Source: Mesorhizobium muleiense (GTDB taxonomy: Bacteria; Pseudomonadota; Alphaproteobacteria; Rhizobiales; Rhizobiaceae). From it: DNA of 64,000 bases. The position numbers and the translations under genes were made by a program. How positions within the stretch are numbered: the stretch's first letter is position 1; each line of letters opens with the position of its first letter. The notes beneath the pieces are model-generated. The model was not told where the DNA came from and did no database searches. It saw nothing but the letters and a program-made list of their open reading frames with translations. The stretch spans positions 82,622 to 146,621 of the forward strand of contig NZ_FNEE01000015.1 in assembly GCF_900099905.1 (NCBI RefSeq). Direction: 5' to 3'. This document shows, piece by piece, positions 7,850 through 16,542 of this stretch.

Positions 7850-8158
7850 TCAGCGTGCGTTAAACCAACCGCTTGCACGGGCGGCATCGAAGCAAACTTT
7901 GCTGGGGCGGGGACCCTTTAGTGCGGCTCTTAAAGCAGCAAAACCTCGTTTGTACTCGCTGGTCTTATCGTACTTGTTGAAGTTCTTCATATCAGAATAC
8001 TTATACACGGAAGGACACAGCAGAAAAGCTGCCATTTGGTACCCGGTGTCGAAGGCCTCCGATCCGGCTTGGGCATTGGTTGACCCGAGCGAGGTGACGG
8101 CAAGGGCCAACGCAGCAATCGAAATGCTAGCAGTGCGAATGTGCTTAATTGTCTTCAT
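7850..8158 (-). CDS. Small secreted hypothetical protein
   Basis: 102 residues. The ATG at 8158 is chosen over an upstream in-frame start because AAGGAGG lies 6 bases before it. The N-terminus is a typical Sec signal (MKTIKHIRTASISIAALALA, cleavage after AQA at about residue 30). The mature part (GYQMAAFLLCPSVYKYSDMK, then YKRGFAALRAAL and PSKVCFDAARASG) has two Cys that could form a disulfide in the periplasm. No recognised family and no operon partner on the same strand within 30 bases except the doubtful 7598-7846 frame. Accessory patch next to tRNA-Glu. Confidence 0.6.
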   Translation of the reverse strand: MKTIKHIRTASISIAALALAVTSLGSTNAQAGSEAFDTGYQMAAFLLCPSVYKYSDMKNFNKYDKTSEYKRGFAALRAALKGPRPSKVCFDAARASGWFNAR

Positions 8159-8235
8159 AGTAGCCTCCTTACCCGCATCGACACTAGCAAACAGCGGAGA
8201 ATTCCTACAAGCACGCAGAATGGGAAAGCGCTCTT

Positions 8236-8275
8236 GTCCGGCCCGCGCACTGTGCCTCACGGTGGCGGGCTTTTT
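8236..8275 (+). terminator. Terminator-like hairpin with repeat copy 3
   Basis: GCCCGC at 8241-8246 pairs with GCGGGC at 8265-8270 and is followed by TTTTT. It contains copy 3 of the 15-base repeat (8255-8269). The T-run lies on the plus side although the flanking genes are on the minus strand, so it does not end either of them. It looks like a leftover of plus-strand gene content. Confidence 0.45.
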
Positions 8276-8546
8276 AGTGCGTAATCAAGCCGGCGGCGCG
8301 CCCGATCTCGATTCCGGCCATGACGACTGTAGCAATGGTGACTGCTAGCGCCATGCGTCGCTCAAAATTGGCGAGTCGCTTCTCCGTCGCAAGCTCTTGG
8401 CCGTCCCAATAGAGTTTGTTGGTTTTTGGGTTGACGCCTAAGAGCGTAACACCTTCCAAGCTTATGGCCCTGACGCCCTCAGGCCATTCTGGCGGTGGGG
8501 CACCCTTCGTATATCGATATTTTCGGATCTCGTCCCAATCGGTCAT
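8274..8546 (-). CDS. Small protein with one C-terminal membrane helix
   Basis: 90 residues from ATG 8546, chosen because GGAGGGGAAA precedes it; an upstream in-frame start lacks such a site. The soluble part (MTDWDEIRKYRYTKGAPPPE) includes GVNPKTNKLYWDGQEL, a pattern common in small phage or island proteins that state a property and then a strand-turn. Residues about 68-85 (MALAVTIATVVMAGIEIG) form a single membrane anchor. Family not recognised. It is the last gene before tRNA-Glu, at the edge of the accessory patch. Confidence 0.55.
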   Translation of the reverse strand: MTDWDEIRKYRYTKGAPPPEWPEGVRAISLEGVTLLGVNPKTNKLYWDGQELATEKRLANFERRMALAVTIATVVMAGIEIGRAAGLITH

Positions 8547-8668
8547 TTTCCCCTCCGGTGGTGACGAGAGGAGTGTGACAGGAATCGCTGGACTCGACAA
8601 AGGCCAGAAGGAAATTGGCCAGATATTGGACAGTAAGGTGGGATTTTCAGCTAAGTGCTTGATTTTAC

Positions 8669-8743
8669 TGGTACGCCCAAGGGGAATCGAACCCCTGTTA
8701 CCGCCGTGAAAGGGCGGTGTCCTGACCGCTAGACGATGGGCGC
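8669..8743 (-). tRNA. tRNA-Glu (anticodon TTC)
   Basis: Read on the minus strand, GCGCCCA at 8743-8737 pairs with TGGGCGT near the 3' end (closing G-U pair). The anticodon stem CCGCC/GGCGG encloses CTTTCAC, which gives anticodon TTC. The T arm is GGGG-TTCGATT-CCCC and the CCA end is encoded at 8671-8669. Total 75 nt. The small accessory genes all lie on the 3' side of this tRNA, the usual arrangement when an island has integrated at a tRNA 3' end, though I found no second copy of the tRNA end nearby. Confidence 0.95.
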
Positions 8744-8932
8744 GCTCAGATGTGAGCGCTTATAGTTGCGTTGCACCAAACCGGCAACCCGTCTGCCGCT
8801 ACCTGCGACAACTTTTTTCCAGTGGCAGCAAAGCCGCGCATTTTCGGCGATTTCCCCCGGTTCGACGCGGCATCACGTGCCGTCCTGAGACAGCACACGG
8901 CGGGCGTTGCATGGACGAGGGAGAACCAGCCG

Positions 8933-10189
8933 TTACCGCCGCCGACGGCAGCGCCAGTTCCAGTCGCGCTCGGGACCGACGTCTATGTGAACGGATTCGG
9001 TATGGCAGTAGGTGCCGACGCCGCCGCGCCCGGGCATGCTGCGGATGTAGCTTGCCAGTTGCGCTTTCGAGACGCCTGGAACCTGGATGTCGGCGGCGGC
9101 GCAATACATGTGCAGCGAATTCTTGGCGCCGTTGGCGCGGCGATTGCGGGCCGGATCACGATAGCCGGAGGTGACGATCATCTTCTTGCCGTAGTGGCCC
9201 TCGATCGTCTTCAGCACGCGGACCAGCGAAGGTTTCAGGCAGGCAACGTCGACATTCTCGGTCTGCTTCAAAAGACCGTTGGGCGCCAGCCGGGCAAGAC
9301 CGGGAGCGTATGCCACCTGATAGGCGCCGCCTTCATCCTCGTTCAGATCGACGTCGCTGTCGTCGTCGAGGCCGGATTTGCGCTTGATCTCGAAAAGCGC
9401 GGTCTTGCGCACGCCAGGCAGCGCGTCATCGGTGAAACGGCTGGTATCGCCGAGCGAAGCCAGTTGCACCGGCTTTTCAGCCGTTTTGGCCGAGGCCAGG
9501 GTGATGGCGGGTTTTGCCTCCGACTGGGGCTGAGCGGCCTTGGGCTGTGCGGCCTTGGGCTGCGCCGCCGGCGGCTGCTCGCCCGACCTGTTGCTGGCCT
9601 GCGGGGCAGGTGCTGCCGAGGCAGGCGTGCTGAACAAAGAGGCGAGGAACCCCTTTTTCTTCGGCGCATAGGCCTGCGGCTCTGCGGCGGTCACATAGAC
9701 CGGGTTGTTCATCGCCGGCGCGGCGGAGTTCGGCGCGGCAGTGCCGGCATCGGCGGTTTCAGTCTTCTGCGCAGCAGCGTCGGCCTGTTCAACCGTCTGC
9801 GCCGCCTGTGGCTGCGGCGTCTGGCCCGCAGCCGTCACTGCGCCCGCTTTAGCCGGGACGGGAAAGCCGGCATCCGATTTGGCGCCTCCCTGGAGGGCCT
9901 GCGCCCCGGGCTTGGCCGCTGGCACATGAGCGACCTGCTCGGGAAGGCTTGCGTCGCCCTTGGCGGTCATCGTCATTTGTGAAGTCGTCATCTGCGACGA
10001 CGAATCCGTGGTGACCTGTTGGCTGCCGGAGGCCGTGTCCGGTGCCGAGGCATTGTAGCCGGGCATGCCCACGGACAGGGACGGGTCGCCGGCCGAGGTG
10101 CAGGACGCCAGGAGCACGGAGAAAAGCGCGGCCGCAATGGCGCGGCTTTCTCCCTTCGCGAGGCGCGATCCTGCTGATTTCAAAACCAA
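8933..10189 (-). CDS. Lipoprotein with C-terminal YcbK/DUF882 (M15-type) peptidase domain
   Basis: 418 residues from a TTG at 10189 that follows GGGGGA; no in-frame ATG exists in a sensible place. The N-terminus ends in LLASC, a lipobox, so the protein is probably anchored to a membrane facing the periplasm. Residues about 35-290 are a long Ala/Pro/Gln-rich disordered linker with a short tandem repeat (QPKAAQPKAAQP). The C-terminal 120 residues form the peptidase domain: VTSGYRDPARNRR, then the zinc motif SLHMYCAAADIQVPG (H-x6-D) and HIDVG. The M15A/DUF882 group cuts peptidoglycan cross-links or is a degenerate binder. It stands alone between tRNA-Glu and phaC. Confidence 0.8.
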   Translation of the reverse strand: MVLKSAGSRLAKGESRAIAAALFSVLLASCTSAGDPSLSVGMPGYNASAPDTASGSQQVTTDSSSQMTTSQMTMTAKGDASLPEQVAHVPAAKPGAQALQGGAKSDAGFPVPAKAGAVTAAGQTPQPQAAQTVEQADAAAQKTETADAGTAAPNSAAPAMNNPVYVTAAEPQAYAPKKKGFLASLFSTPASAAPAPQASNRSGEQPPAAQPKAAQPKAAQPQSEAKPAITLASAKTAEKPVQLASLGDTSRFTDDALPGVRKTALFEIKRKSGLDDDSDVDLNEDEGGAYQVAYAPGLARLAPNGLLKQTENVDVACLKPSLVRVLKTIEGHYGKKMIVTSGYRDPARNRRANGAKNSLHMYCAAADIQVPGVSKAQLASYIRSMPGRGGVGTYCHTESVHIDVGPERDWNWRCRRRR

Positions 10190-10401
10190 ATTCCCCCTCG
10201 ATGTCCGGTCGGTACTTCATTGGCGGCACCGAAACGTCTGCCGCAATAAACCCTTGTCCCCGAACGGAAACGAGACCTGTGTCAAATCCGCAAGCCCCAG
10301 AGTATTTCGACGGCTAGAGAAGAATCGGGAGTGCTTAAGGGTTGACGAACCCATTTCGCCCTCTTTTACCGGCGCGTCAACTCACCACACATTACAGAAG
10401 G

Positions 10402-12240
10402 TTACACACGCACCTTGACATAGGTGCCTGGCGCATCGCCCAGGGTTTTCATGTGCTTGCCGGGTTTGCGGGCCGGCACGCGGGTGTCGTCCTCCTTGGC
10501 CTCGATCCAGCGTTGCCAGTGCGACCACCAGGAGCCGGGATGGTTGGTGGCCTTGGCGAGCCACTCGTTGAAGTCGCCGGTTGGCTTGCCGCCGGTCCAG
10601 TAGTGATATTTCTGCGCAGCCGGCGGATTGACGACGCCGGCGATGTGGCCGGAGCCGGCCAGGACGTAGTCGACCTCGCCGCCGAAATATTTCGAACCGA
10701 GGAACACCGAAAGCGCCGGCGCGATATGGTCTTCCTTGGAGGCGAGGTTGTAGACCGGGATGGTGACATCCTTCAGCGATACCACGCGGCCCGCCAGTTC
10801 CATCTCGCCTTGCGAAAGCCTGTTCTCGAGATAGCAATTGCGCAGGTAGAAGGAATGGTTGGCTGCGGCCATGCGGGTCGAATCGGCGTTCCAGTAGAGC
10901 AGGTCGAAGGGCAGGGGATCCTTGCCGCGCATGTAGTTGTTGACGACATAGGGCCAGATCAGGTCGCCCGAGCGCAGCATGTTGAAGGCGGTCGCCATCT
11001 TGGTGCCGTCGAGATAGCCTTTCTCGTTCATCGCCTTTTCGACGGCCGCGACCTGCTCCTCGTCGACGAACACTTTCAGGTCGCCGGCATGGGTGAAATC
11101 GACCTGCGTGGTGAAGAAGGTGGCCGATTTGATGCGGTGGTCGCCTTCCTGCGCCAACAGCGCCAGGGCGGCTGCCAGAAGCGTGCCGCCGACGCAATAG
11201 CCGACGGCGTTGACGTCCTGTTCGCCGGTGGCCTTTTCGATCGTGTCCAGGCCGTATTGCAGGCCCTCTCTGATATAGGCCTCCCAGCTCTTGGTGCCGT
11301 GCCGCTCGTCCGGGTTGATCCAGGAGATGACGAAGACGGTGTGGCCCTGCTCGACCGCCCAGCGAATGAAGGATTTTTGCGGGTTGAGATCGAGAATGTA
11401 GAATTTGTTGATCCATGGCGGACAGATCAGCAGCGGTCGCTTGAGCACGGTCTCGGTCGCCGGATCATATTGCAGGATCTCGGCGACGTCGCTGCGGCCC
11501 ACCACCTTGCCGGGTGTCGTGGCCAGGTTCTTGCCGATCTCGAAGGACGAATAGTCGGCCTGCCTCAGTTTCAGGTCGCCCTTGCCGGCGGCGATGTCCT
11601 CGGCCAGCATCTTCATGCCGCGCACCAGGTTTTCGCCATTCGAGGCGATGGTCTCGCGAAACAGTTCCGGGTTGGTCAGGACGAAATTCGACGGCGAAAT
11701 GGCGTTGGACACCTGCTTGACGTAGAAACCGGCCTTGTGGCGGGTGTGCTCGTCCAGGCCATCGGCGTGTTCGACCAGGTCGTTCGCCCAGCGCGAGGTG
11801 ACGAGATAGGCCTGCTTGAGGAAATCGAAGAAAGCGTTGCGGCCCCATTCCGGGTCCTGGAAACGCTTGTCGCCGGGCTCGGGCTTGAACGCGCCTTCGG
11901 CGTCTTCGCCGCCGTCGCTGAGGCGCTGGATGGAGTTGGCCCAGACGGTCATGTAGCCGGAGAACAGCCGCGTTTGCGCCTCCAGCGCGCGCTGCGGATC
12001 GGAAAGCCAGTATTCGCTGAGCTTGGAGAAGGTTTTCACCATATCGACGACCGGCTCGGCGACATGGTCGCGCACGTCGCCTTTCTCGCGCGGCTCGGCC
12101 CATGCGGAAGCCGCCTTGCCGGCCTGCTCGATCATGCGCGCCATGTTCAAGGCGAAGCGCTCCGGATCCTTGACCAGATATTGCTCGACGGTCGAAGGCC
12201 GGTCATCTTCCGCTTTGCCCGAATTGGGTGTTTTGGACAT
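10402..12240 (-). CDS. phaC: Class I polyhydroxyalkanoate synthase PhaC
   Basis: 612 residues, normal for class I PhaC. It polymerises (R)-3-hydroxyacyl-CoA into PHA on cytoplasmic granules. The lipase-like box is VGYCVGG with catalytic Cys349. The partners are Asp504 (SKEDHIAP) and His532 (GSGHIAG), which together with LICPPWINKFYILDLNP give a complete signature. The ATG at 12240 is preceded by GGGAGGAAC; the frame is open 22 codons further up but without such a site. phaA, phaB and phaR are not adjacent, so the pathway genes are scattered. It is divergent from the small lipoprotein gene at 12338. Confidence 0.95.
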   Translation of the reverse strand: MSKTPNSGKAEDDRPSTVEQYLVKDPERFALNMARMIEQAGKAASAWAEPREKGDVRDHVAEPVVDMVKTFSKLSEYWLSDPQRALEAQTRLFSGYMTVWANSIQRLSDGGEDAEGAFKPEPGDKRFQDPEWGRNAFFDFLKQAYLVTSRWANDLVEHADGLDEHTRHKAGFYVKQVSNAISPSNFVLTNPELFRETIASNGENLVRGMKMLAEDIAAGKGDLKLRQADYSSFEIGKNLATTPGKVVGRSDVAEILQYDPATETVLKRPLLICPPWINKFYILDLNPQKSFIRWAVEQGHTVFVISWINPDERHGTKSWEAYIREGLQYGLDTIEKATGEQDVNAVGYCVGGTLLAAALALLAQEGDHRIKSATFFTTQVDFTHAGDLKVFVDEEQVAAVEKAMNEKGYLDGTKMATAFNMLRSGDLIWPYVVNNYMRGKDPLPFDLLYWNADSTRMAAANHSFYLRNCYLENRLSQGEMELAGRVVSLKDVTIPVYNLASKEDHIAPALSVFLGSKYFGGEVDYVLAGSGHIAGVVNPPAAQKYHYWTGGKPTGDFNEWLAKATNHPGSWWSHWQRWIEAKEDDTRVPARKPGKHMKTLGDAPGTYVKVRV

Positions 12241-12337
12241 GGTTCGCGGGGTTCCTCCCGAAGCGTTTTCTTGACATAGTATCATGGCACATCCAACAGG
12301 GTCCAACGCGCTCTATCTTGGCTGCCCGGGAAACAAT

Positions 12338-12730
12338 ATGACGACTGATACTGGCAAGACTGTTTTTTCTGGCACTGGTCGTTTTTGCCGCACAGGCGCG
12401 GCGGTCGTCTTTTTGGCGATCGCCGGCTGTTCGAGCACCAACATCGAGGGCACCACGCCTGTCGCGGCTACCGACGGGCCGAAGAACACCGGCACCTATC
12501 CGAACCTGAATATCCCGCCGCAGGCGGCGGCGGAACAATTCACCGAGACGGAAAAGAACGCCAAGCTCGCCCAGTTGAAGGCGGAGGCACAGGCGCAGGG
12601 CTCAAAGGGCGGCGCGGTCAAGGTCGCGAACCCGGCGGCGCTGAACACATTGGCGAAGCAGCACGGCGCCGATGCGCTGAAGCAGATCGAAGCCAAATGC
12701 GATCCCGCCCTCGACCCTACCTGCAAATAG
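12338..12730 (+). CDS. Small lipoprotein, hypothetical
   Basis: 130 residues from ATG 12338. The N-terminus AAVVFLAIAGCSSTNIEG contains a lipobox (AIAGC), so the protein is predicted to be lipid-modified and periplasm-facing. The mature part is polar: IPPQAAAEQFTETEKNAKLA followed by a helix and a C-terminal CDPALDPTC. Similar short lipoproteins are common in Rhizobiales but have no assigned role that I can name. It is divergent from phaC, and the aminotransferase gene starts 79 bases downstream on the same strand. Confidence 0.65.
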   Translation: MTTDTGKTVFSGTGRFCRTGAAVVFLAIAGCSSTNIEGTTPVAATDGPKNTGTYPNLNIPPQAAAEQFTETEKNAKLAQLKAEAQAQGSKGGAVKVANPAALNTLAKQHGADALKQIEAKCDPALDPTCK

Positions 12731-12809
12731 GATTATATCGCGCGACCGACAACCACCTTTGCCAAAACCACTTTGACCGTCTGGAATTGAACCCACCACT
12801 GGAAACGAC

Positions 12810-14027
12810 ATGGAAGAATTTCACAAGGTCCGCCGGCTTCCGCCCTACGTCTTCGAGCAGGTCAACCGGCTGAAGGCCAGTGCCCGATCGCGCGGCGCCG
12901 ACATCATCGACCTTGGCATGGGCAATCCGGACCTGCCGACGCCCAAGGCCATCGTCGACAAATTGTGCGAGGTCGTGCGCGACCCGCGCACGCATCGCTA
13001 TTCATCGTCGCGCGGCATTCCGGGCCTGCGCCGCGCCCAGGCCAATTACTATGCCCGCCGTTTCGGCGTGAAACTCGACCCGGACACGCAAGTGGTGGCG
13101 ACGCTGGGCTCGAAGGAGGGCTTCGCCAATATGGCGCAGGCGATCACCGCGCCCGGCGACGTGATCCTGTGCCCAAACCCGACCTATCCGATCCACGCTT
13201 TCGGCTTCATCATGTCTGGCGGCGTCATCCGCTCGTTGCAGGTGGAACCGGACGACGGCTTCATTCCGGCGCTGGAGCGCGGCATCCGCCATTCGATCCC
13301 GAAGCCGCTGGCGTTGATCCTCAATTATCCGTCGAACCCGACGGCGCAGGTCGCCTCGCTCGATTTCTACAAGGAGGTGGTGGCCTTCGCCAAGAAGAAC
13401 GACATCATCATCCTGTCTGACCTTGCCTATTCGGAAATCTATTTCGACGGCAATCCGCCGCCCTCGGTGCTGCAGGTGCAGGGCGCGATCGACGTGGCGG
13501 TCGAGTTCACCTCGATGTCGAAGACCTTTTCGATGCCCGGCTGGCGCATGGGTTTTGCCGTCGGCAACGAGCGGCTGATCTCGGCGCTGACCCGGGTGAA
13601 ATCCTATCTCGACTACGGCGCCTTCACGCCGATCCAGGTGGCGGCGGCGCATGCGCTCAACGGCGACGGCGCCGATATCGCCGAAGTGCGCGACATCTAC
13701 CACAAGCGCCGCGACGTCATGGTCGACGCCTTCCGCCGCGCCGGCTGGGTCATCCCGGCGCCGGCAGCGTCGATGTTCGCCTGGGCGCCGATCCCGGAGC
13801 CGTTCAAGCATCTCGGCTCGCTCGAATTCTCCAAGCTTCTGATCGAGCACGCCGACGTGGCGGTGGCGCCGGGCGTCGGCTTCGGCGAGCATGGCGACGA
13901 TCATGTGCGCATCGCGCTGGTCGAGAACGAGCACCGGATCCGGCAGGCGGCGCGCAACATCAAGCGCTTCCTGGCGTCCAGCGCCAAACAGCCCAACAAT
14001 GTGGTGCCGCTCGCCGCGCATCGTTGA
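12810..14027 (+). CDS. alaC: PLP-dependent class I/II aminotransferase (AlaC-like)
   Basis: 405 residues. It is a fold-type I aminotransferase of the AlaC/LL-DAP aminotransferase-like group. Visible motifs are IDLGMGNPDLPTP near residue 33, the PLP-contact ILNYPSNPTAQ, the SDLAYSEIYFDG loop with the cofactor-binding Asp and Tyr, and the Schiff-base lysine in SMSKTFSMPGWRMGF. In bacteria such enzymes move amino groups between alanine or another amino acid and 2-oxoglutarate. The gene is followed 47 bases later by hom on the same strand, an order that suggests a link to aspartate-family or branched amino acid synthesis. The symbol is by resemblance; the exact substrate is not proven. Confidence 0.85.
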   Translation: MEEFHKVRRLPPYVFEQVNRLKASARSRGADIIDLGMGNPDLPTPKAIVDKLCEVVRDPRTHRYSSSRGIPGLRRAQANYYARRFGVKLDPDTQVVATLGSKEGFANMAQAITAPGDVILCPNPTYPIHAFGFIMSGGVIRSLQVEPDDGFIPALERGIRHSIPKPLALILNYPSNPTAQVASLDFYKEVVAFAKKNDIIILSDLAYSEIYFDGNPPPSVLQVQGAIDVAVEFTSMSKTFSMPGWRMGFAVGNERLISALTRVKSYLDYGAFTPIQVAAAHALNGDGADIAEVRDIYHKRRDVMVDAFRRAGWVIPAPAASMFAWAPIPEPFKHLGSLEFSKLLIEHADVAVAPGVGFGEHGDDHVRIALVENEHRIRQAARNIKRFLASSAKQPNNVVPLAAHR

Positions 14028-14074
14028 GTTGCCACAGATCACATCGACCAAATTCTTGAGGGGCGTCGCCGGAC

Positions 14075-15388
14075 ATGGCTGAAGCGTTGCGTGTTGGAAT
14101 CGCCGGTCTCGGCACCGTCGGCGCGTCGGTGGCGCGCGTGCTGCGCGACAAGGCGGCGGAACTGACGCGGCAATGCGGCCGCGAGGTCGTCGTGACGGCC
14201 GTTTCGGCCCGCGATCCCAAACGCGACCGCGGCGTCGATCTCGGCGCGGCCAAGTGGTTCGAGGATCCGGTAGCAATGGCGCAGACCGCCGAGATCGATG
14301 TCTTCGTCGAACTGATCGGCGGCGACGAAGGGCCGTCGCGATCATCCGTGAAAGCGGCGCTTGAAGCCGGCCGCCACGTCGTCACCGCCAACAAGGCACT
14401 GCTCGCCAAGCATGGCGTTGCGCTGGCCGAGATCGCCGAAAGGAAGGGCGTTCTGCTCAATTACGAGGCGGCGGTGGCGGGCGGCATTCCGGTCATCAAG
14501 ACGATGCGCGAGGCGATGGCCGGCAATTCGGTGACCCGCGTCTTCGGCATCCTCAACGGCACCTGCAACTACATCCTGACCCGCATGGAAGCCGAGGGCC
14601 TGTCGTTCGACGACTGCCTGAAAGATGCGCAGCGGCTGGGCTATGCCGAGGCCGACCCGACCTTCGACATCGAGGGCCACGACACCGCACACAAACTGTC
14701 GATCCTGACCAGCCTTGCCTTCGGCACGAGGATCGCCGCCAACGACATCTATATGGAAGGGATTTCCAACATCAGCCAGGCCGACATCCGCGCCGCCGGC
14801 GACCTCGGCTACCGGATAAAGCTGCTCGGCGTCGCCCAGCGCACGGAAAGCGGTATCGAACAGCGCGTGCACCCGACCATGGTGCCGACGGCCTCGGTCA
14901 TCGCGCAGGTGCACGGCGTCACCAATGCGGTGGCCATCGAAACCGATATCCTTGGCGAGCTTTTGCTCTCCGGTCCCGGTGCCGGCGGCAACGCCACGGC
15001 ATCGGCGGTGGTCGGCGACATTGCCGACATTGCCAAGAGCCGGCCCGGCTTCCAGCACGGTCCGGTGTTCGGCCTGCCGGCGAAGGAATTGCGGCCGTAC
15101 AAGAAGGCGCAGATGCGCAGCCATGCGGGCGGCTATTTCATCCGGCTGACCGTGCATGACCGCATCGGCGTCTTTGCCGCCATCGCCAAGCGCATGGCCG
15201 ACAACGAGATTTCGCTGGAATCGATCGTGCAGCACGCCGCCGGGCCGGATACCGCCTTGCAGAAAACAGTGATCCTCGTCACCCACGAGACGACGGAAGC
15301 GGCGGTCCGCAGGGCCGTCGACGGCATCACCAGGGACGATCATCTGACCGACAAGCCGCAGGTCATCCGCATCGAGCGGGCGGAATAG
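14075..15388 (+). CDS. hom: Homoserine dehydrogenase
   Basis: 437 residues, normal for the ACT-domain form. It reduces aspartate semialdehyde to homoserine with NAD(P)H, the branch to threonine and methionine. The N-terminal Rossmann motif is VGIAGLGTVGASVARVL. The catalytic domain shows GILNGTCNYILTRM and YAEADPTFDIEGHDTAHKL (partly quoted) with the conserved Glu, Asp and Lys residues. A C-terminal ACT domain (YFIRLTVHDRIGVFAAIA) suggests threonine feedback control. It probably forms an operon with the aminotransferase upstream; glpX starts 142 bases downstream. Confidence 0.95.
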   Translation: MAEALRVGIAGLGTVGASVARVLRDKAAELTRQCGREVVVTAVSARDPKRDRGVDLGAAKWFEDPVAMAQTAEIDVFVELIGGDEGPSRSSVKAALEAGRHVVTANKALLAKHGVALAEIAERKGVLLNYEAAVAGGIPVIKTMREAMAGNSVTRVFGILNGTCNYILTRMEAEGLSFDDCLKDAQRLGYAEADPTFDIEGHDTAHKLSILTSLAFGTRIAANDIYMEGISNISQADIRAAGDLGYRIKLLGVAQRTESGIEQRVHPTMVPTASVIAQVHGVTNAVAIETDILGELLLSGPGAGGNATASAVVGDIADIAKSRPGFQHGPVFGLPAKELRPYKKAQMRSHAGGYFIRLTVHDRIGVFAAIAKRMADNEISLESIVQHAAGPDTALQKTVILVTHETTEAAVRRAVDGITRDDHLTDKPQVIRIERAE

Positions 15389-15530
15389 GCGTATCTCTTT
15401 TCTCCTTCAATCGTTTGATATCGTTGTGTTTTCAAAAAAGACCCGCTGAGGTCTTGCTGTTGTCATGGAGCTTTGACACAACCGGCGCGCCCCTGGCGGG
15501 AGGCAATGCGCCAACGAGGATTGTCCACCG

Positions 15531-16514
15531 ATGAACGTTGCCCAGAACATCGTCGCCGGCCTTGACCGGATACTCACCATGGAACTGGTGCGCGTCACCG
15601 AACGGGCCGCCGTTGCGGCAGCCAGATTGCGCGGACGCGGCGACGAAAAGGCCGCCGACCAGGTCGCGGTCGACGCGATGCGCGAAGAGCTCAACCGCCT
15701 CGCCATCAATGGCACGGTGGTGATCGGCGAAGGCGAGCGCGACGAGGCGCCGATGCTCTATATCGGCGAAGAGGTCGGTTCCGGCAAAGGCCCAGCGGTC
15801 GATATTGCGCTCGATCCGCTCGAAGGCACGACGATCTGCGCCAAGAACCTGCCCAATGCGCTGGCGGTCATCGCCATTGCGGAAAAGGGCAGCCTTCTGT
15901 TCGCGCCCGACGTCTACATGGACAAGATCGCCATTGGCCCGGGTTATGCGGACGGCGTCATCGACATCGATGCCGCGCCGGCCGAAAACATCGCCAGCCT
16001 GGCCAGGGCCAAGGGCGTGGCGGTGTCGGAGATCACCGCCTGCATCCTCGACCGGCCGCGCCATGGCGCGCTGATCGAGGCGGTGCGCGCCACGGGCGCT
16101 GCGATCCGGCTGATCGGCGATGGTGACGTCGCCGGCGTCATCCATACCACCGATCCGGACGAAACCGGCATCGACATCTATCTCGGCACCGGCGGCGCGC
16201 CGGAGGGTGTGCTGGCGGCGGCAGCACTACGCTGCACCGGCGGCCAGATGCAGGGGAGGCTGATCCTCGACACGCCGCAAAAGGAGGCACGCGCGGCGAA
16301 GATGGGCATTTTGGATCCGAAGCGGGTCTACCGCGCGCAAGACATGGCGCGCGGCGACGTGCTGTTCGCAGCAACCGGCGTCACCGACGGCAACATGCTG
16401 GCCGGCGTCAAGTTCGGCCGCAATTTTATCACCACGCATACGATCGTGCTGCGCTCGTCGTCGCGCACCGTGCGCGAGATCAAGGCCAGGCACCAGGATC
16501 TGGAAAAGTTTTGA
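15531..16514 (+). CDS. glpX: Class II fructose-1,6-bisphosphatase GlpX
   Basis: 327 residues, the usual GlpX length. It removes the 1-phosphate of fructose 1,6-bisphosphate in gluconeogenesis (and in some bacteria acts on sedoheptulose bisphosphate). Metal-binding and catalytic motifs are visible: VIGEGERDEAPMLYIGEEVG, then VDIALDPLEGTTICAKNLPN and the later GTGGAPEGVLAAAALRC. The start ATG follows AACGAGGA at good spacing. It sits between hom and recJ on the same strand; recJ begins 28 bases downstream, so the two could be co-transcribed. Confidence 0.95.
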   Translation: MNVAQNIVAGLDRILTMELVRVTERAAVAAARLRGRGDEKAADQVAVDAMREELNRLAINGTVVIGEGERDEAPMLYIGEEVGSGKGPAVDIALDPLEGTTICAKNLPNALAVIAIAEKGSLLFAPDVYMDKIAIGPGYADGVIDIDAAPAENIASLARAKGVAVSEITACILDRPRHGALIEAVRATGAAIRLIGDGDVAGVIHTTDPDETGIDIYLGTGGAPEGVLAAAALRCTGGQMQGRLILDTPQKEARAAKMGILDPKRVYRAQDMARGDVLFAATGVTDGNMLAGVKFGRNFITTHTIVLRSSSRTVREIKARHQDLEKF

Positions 16515-16542
16515 TTCCCGACTCGGCTGGCCGTCGCATATT

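Noticed and set aside
7850..8260. Longer start (8260) for the small secreted protein
   Set aside because: It would hide the signal peptide; the ATG at 8158 has AAGGAGG before it.
8669..8743. A flanking att repeat of the tRNA-Glu 3' end
   Set aside because: I looked for the 3' tRNA sequence between 4.7 and 8.6 kb and found no copy, so island boundaries are not claimed.
8771..9982. A 403-codon plus-strand frame opposite the M15-type peptidase gene
   Set aside because: Low-complexity, Gly/Arg/Leu-rich shadow of the Ala/Pro linker on the other strand; no start context or family.
10342..12279. A 645-codon open frame on the plus strand opposite phaC
   Set aside because: It is the antisense of a high-GC gene with strong codon bias. 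phaC has full catalytic motifs and a ribosome-binding site; the opposite frame has neither.
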